Below are positions 6,077 to 7,058 of a DNA stretch of 7,058 nt, piece after piece. Both the position numbers and the translations under genes were made by a program. The DNA is from Legionellaceae bacterium (GTDB lineage Bacteria > Pseudomonadota > Gammaproteobacteria > Legionellales > Legionellaceae). The DNA lies in assembly GCA_947470005.1 (NCBI GenBank), contig CANISA010000081.1:1-7058 (forward strand), read 5' to 3'. The notes under the pieces were generated by a model. That model did not search any database. It saw only the letters and a list, made by a program, of their open reading frames with translations, and had not been told where the DNA came from. Within the stretch, counting starts at the first letter, position 1, and each line of letters opens with the position of its first letter.

Positions 6077-7058
6077 ATGATGGAACACTTGGATCCCATC
6101 GCCTCGGTGATTTTTTGGGTGACCCTGATTTTCTTTTTTGGACTCCTGGGTCGCTACATAGCACAACGTCTGAATCAGCCAGGGGTTTTGGGTGAATTAC
6201 TGATGGGCGTGTTGGTCGGCAACCTCTGTTATTTATGCAAGTTGCCTTTGGCTATTCTTTTGCGAGAGGGGTCGACTATTTTTACCCTCTTGGGCGACAT
6301 GCTCACGGGTATGCCATTGCTTGAAGCAGTGCACGTGAGCTTGCCTGATCCTGTGTATGCCAATCAGGTCAGCGCTGTGCTGCAGGGTGGACAGGGCATT
6401 GATTTGATTAAAGTGGCTTACGCACTGGATATTTTCTCTCGGTATGGGGTTGTCTTTTTATTGTTCATGGTGGGCCTGGAGAGCTCAATTGAAGAAATTA
6501 AACACACGGGGAGGGAGTCCATGCAAGTCGCCTTGATTGGTGTATTTGCACCCATGTTGTTGGGGATGTTGGTGATGTTCCTGTTGATCCCAGAGGCCAA
6601 TTTAAAAACGGATCTGTTTGTTGCGGCAACGTTATCGGCAACCAGCGTAGGAATCACGGCACGTGTGTTGAAAGAGATGAAAAAACTGCGAACACGCGAA
6701 GCAAAAACGATTCTGGGTGCAGCCATGATCGATGACATTCTTGGTTTAATTATTTTGGCCATCGTAAGCAGCGTCGTCATTACGGGTGTGTTTGATGCTT
6801 ACCTGATTGGTCGTGTGGTTTTGCTTTCAGTTGTGTTTTTTGCAGGGGTTTTGTTGCTTGGCCCATGGTTATTACGACAATTAGTTAAATTTTTTCATTT
6901 TCTAGAGCCCTGGGAATCCAAACTTGTTGTTTCTTTTATATTTGTGATGTTGCTTTCTTGGCTTGCATCTCGGGTCCAATTGGCGAGCATCATTGGTGCA
7001 TTTGCTGCCGGTCTGATTATTCATGATGAGTTTTTTGATGGGAAGAGGCAGGACAATA
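6077..7058 (+). CDS. CPA2-family cation:proton antiporter, C-terminus cut by window end
   Basis: This is an inner-membrane monovalent cation/proton antiporter of the NapA/KefB type (Na+/H+ exchanger domain), probably exchanging Na+ or K+ for H+. The frame is open for 327 codons to the window edge, so the end is not seen. The hallmark is the pair Asp219-Asp220 in GAAMIDDILGLIILAIV, the ion-binding aspartates of electrogenic CPA2 members. The unwound-helix region ATLSATSVGITARVLKE (184-200) and FLLFMVGLESS (127-137) also fit. Membrane segments lie at about 8-29, 36-54, 119-135, 150-171, 180-195, 213-237, 241-266, 282-298 and 302-316. An unusually long segment (about 55-118) separates the second and third. 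The gene starts at ATGATG directly after the ppsA TAA, with no Shine-Dalgarno visible in the ppsA tail, implying translational coupling and co-transcription. Whether a KefB-like TrkA-N domain follows cannot be seen. Substrate specificity is unknown. Confidence 0.88.
   Translation, partial: MMEHLDPIASVIFWVTLIFFFGLLGRYIAQRLNQPGVLGELLMGVLVGNLCYLCKLPLAILLREGSTIFTLLGDMLTGMPLLEAVHVSLPDPVYANQVSAVLQGGQGIDLIKVAYALDIFSRYGVVFLLFMVGLESSIEEIKHTGRESMQVALIGVFAPMLLGMLVMFLLIPEANLKTDLFVAATLSATSVGITARVLKEMKKLRTREAKTILGAAMIDDILGLIILAIVSSVVITGVFDAYLIGRVVLLSVVFFAGVLLLGPWLLRQLVKFFHFLEPWESKLVVSFIFVMLLSWLASRVQLASIIGAFAAGLIIHDEFFDGKRQDN

Noticed and set aside
6418..6780. A 120-residue minus-strand frame near the right end.
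   Set aside because: It is the antisense of the antiporter membrane segments; the plus-strand frame carries the CPA2 Asp-Asp motif and stays open to the window edge.

Overview
The window holds five complete protein-coding genes and one that runs off the right edge. It looks like an ordinary gammaproteobacterial chromosome segment with moderate GC by eye. The phosphoenolpyruvate synthase and 3-oxoacyl-ACP synthase resemble enterobacterial PpsA and FabF over their full length. The short, catalytic-domain-only phenylalanine hydroxylase resembles, from memory, the one in Legionella. A Legionellales-type or related gammaproteobacterium is my best guess; no rRNA or other marker is present to confirm it. 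I see no tRNA, rRNA, CRISPR array, insertion sequence or phage gene.

Layout from left to right: phhA (+) has a strong Shine-Dalgarno site. A short gap follows, carrying a good extended -10 promoter for a 122-residue orphan gene (+). That gene runs tail-to-tail into thiL (-), and their coding ends overlap by 27 bases. thiL lies 5 bases downstream of fabF (-), so the two very likely form one fabF-thiL transcript. A 178-base divergent intergenic region follows, with promoter-like sequences facing both ways. Then comes ppsA (+), whose stop codon directly abuts the ATG of a CPA2-family cation:proton antiporter (+), cut by the window end. There is no gene-free stretch longer than 300 bases.

Functionally this is mostly housekeeping metabolism: phenylalanine to tyrosine conversion (phhA), fatty-acid elongation (fabF), the last step of thiamine diphosphate synthesis (thiL), the first step of gluconeogenesis from pyruvate (ppsA) and probable monovalent cation/proton exchange (antiporter). 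The genes do not form one pathway. I found no convincing new biological system. The items most worth a second look are the orphan small protein with its own promoter, the roughly 65-residue linker between the second and third membrane segments of the antiporter, and the two tight pairings fabF-thiL and ppsA-antiporter.
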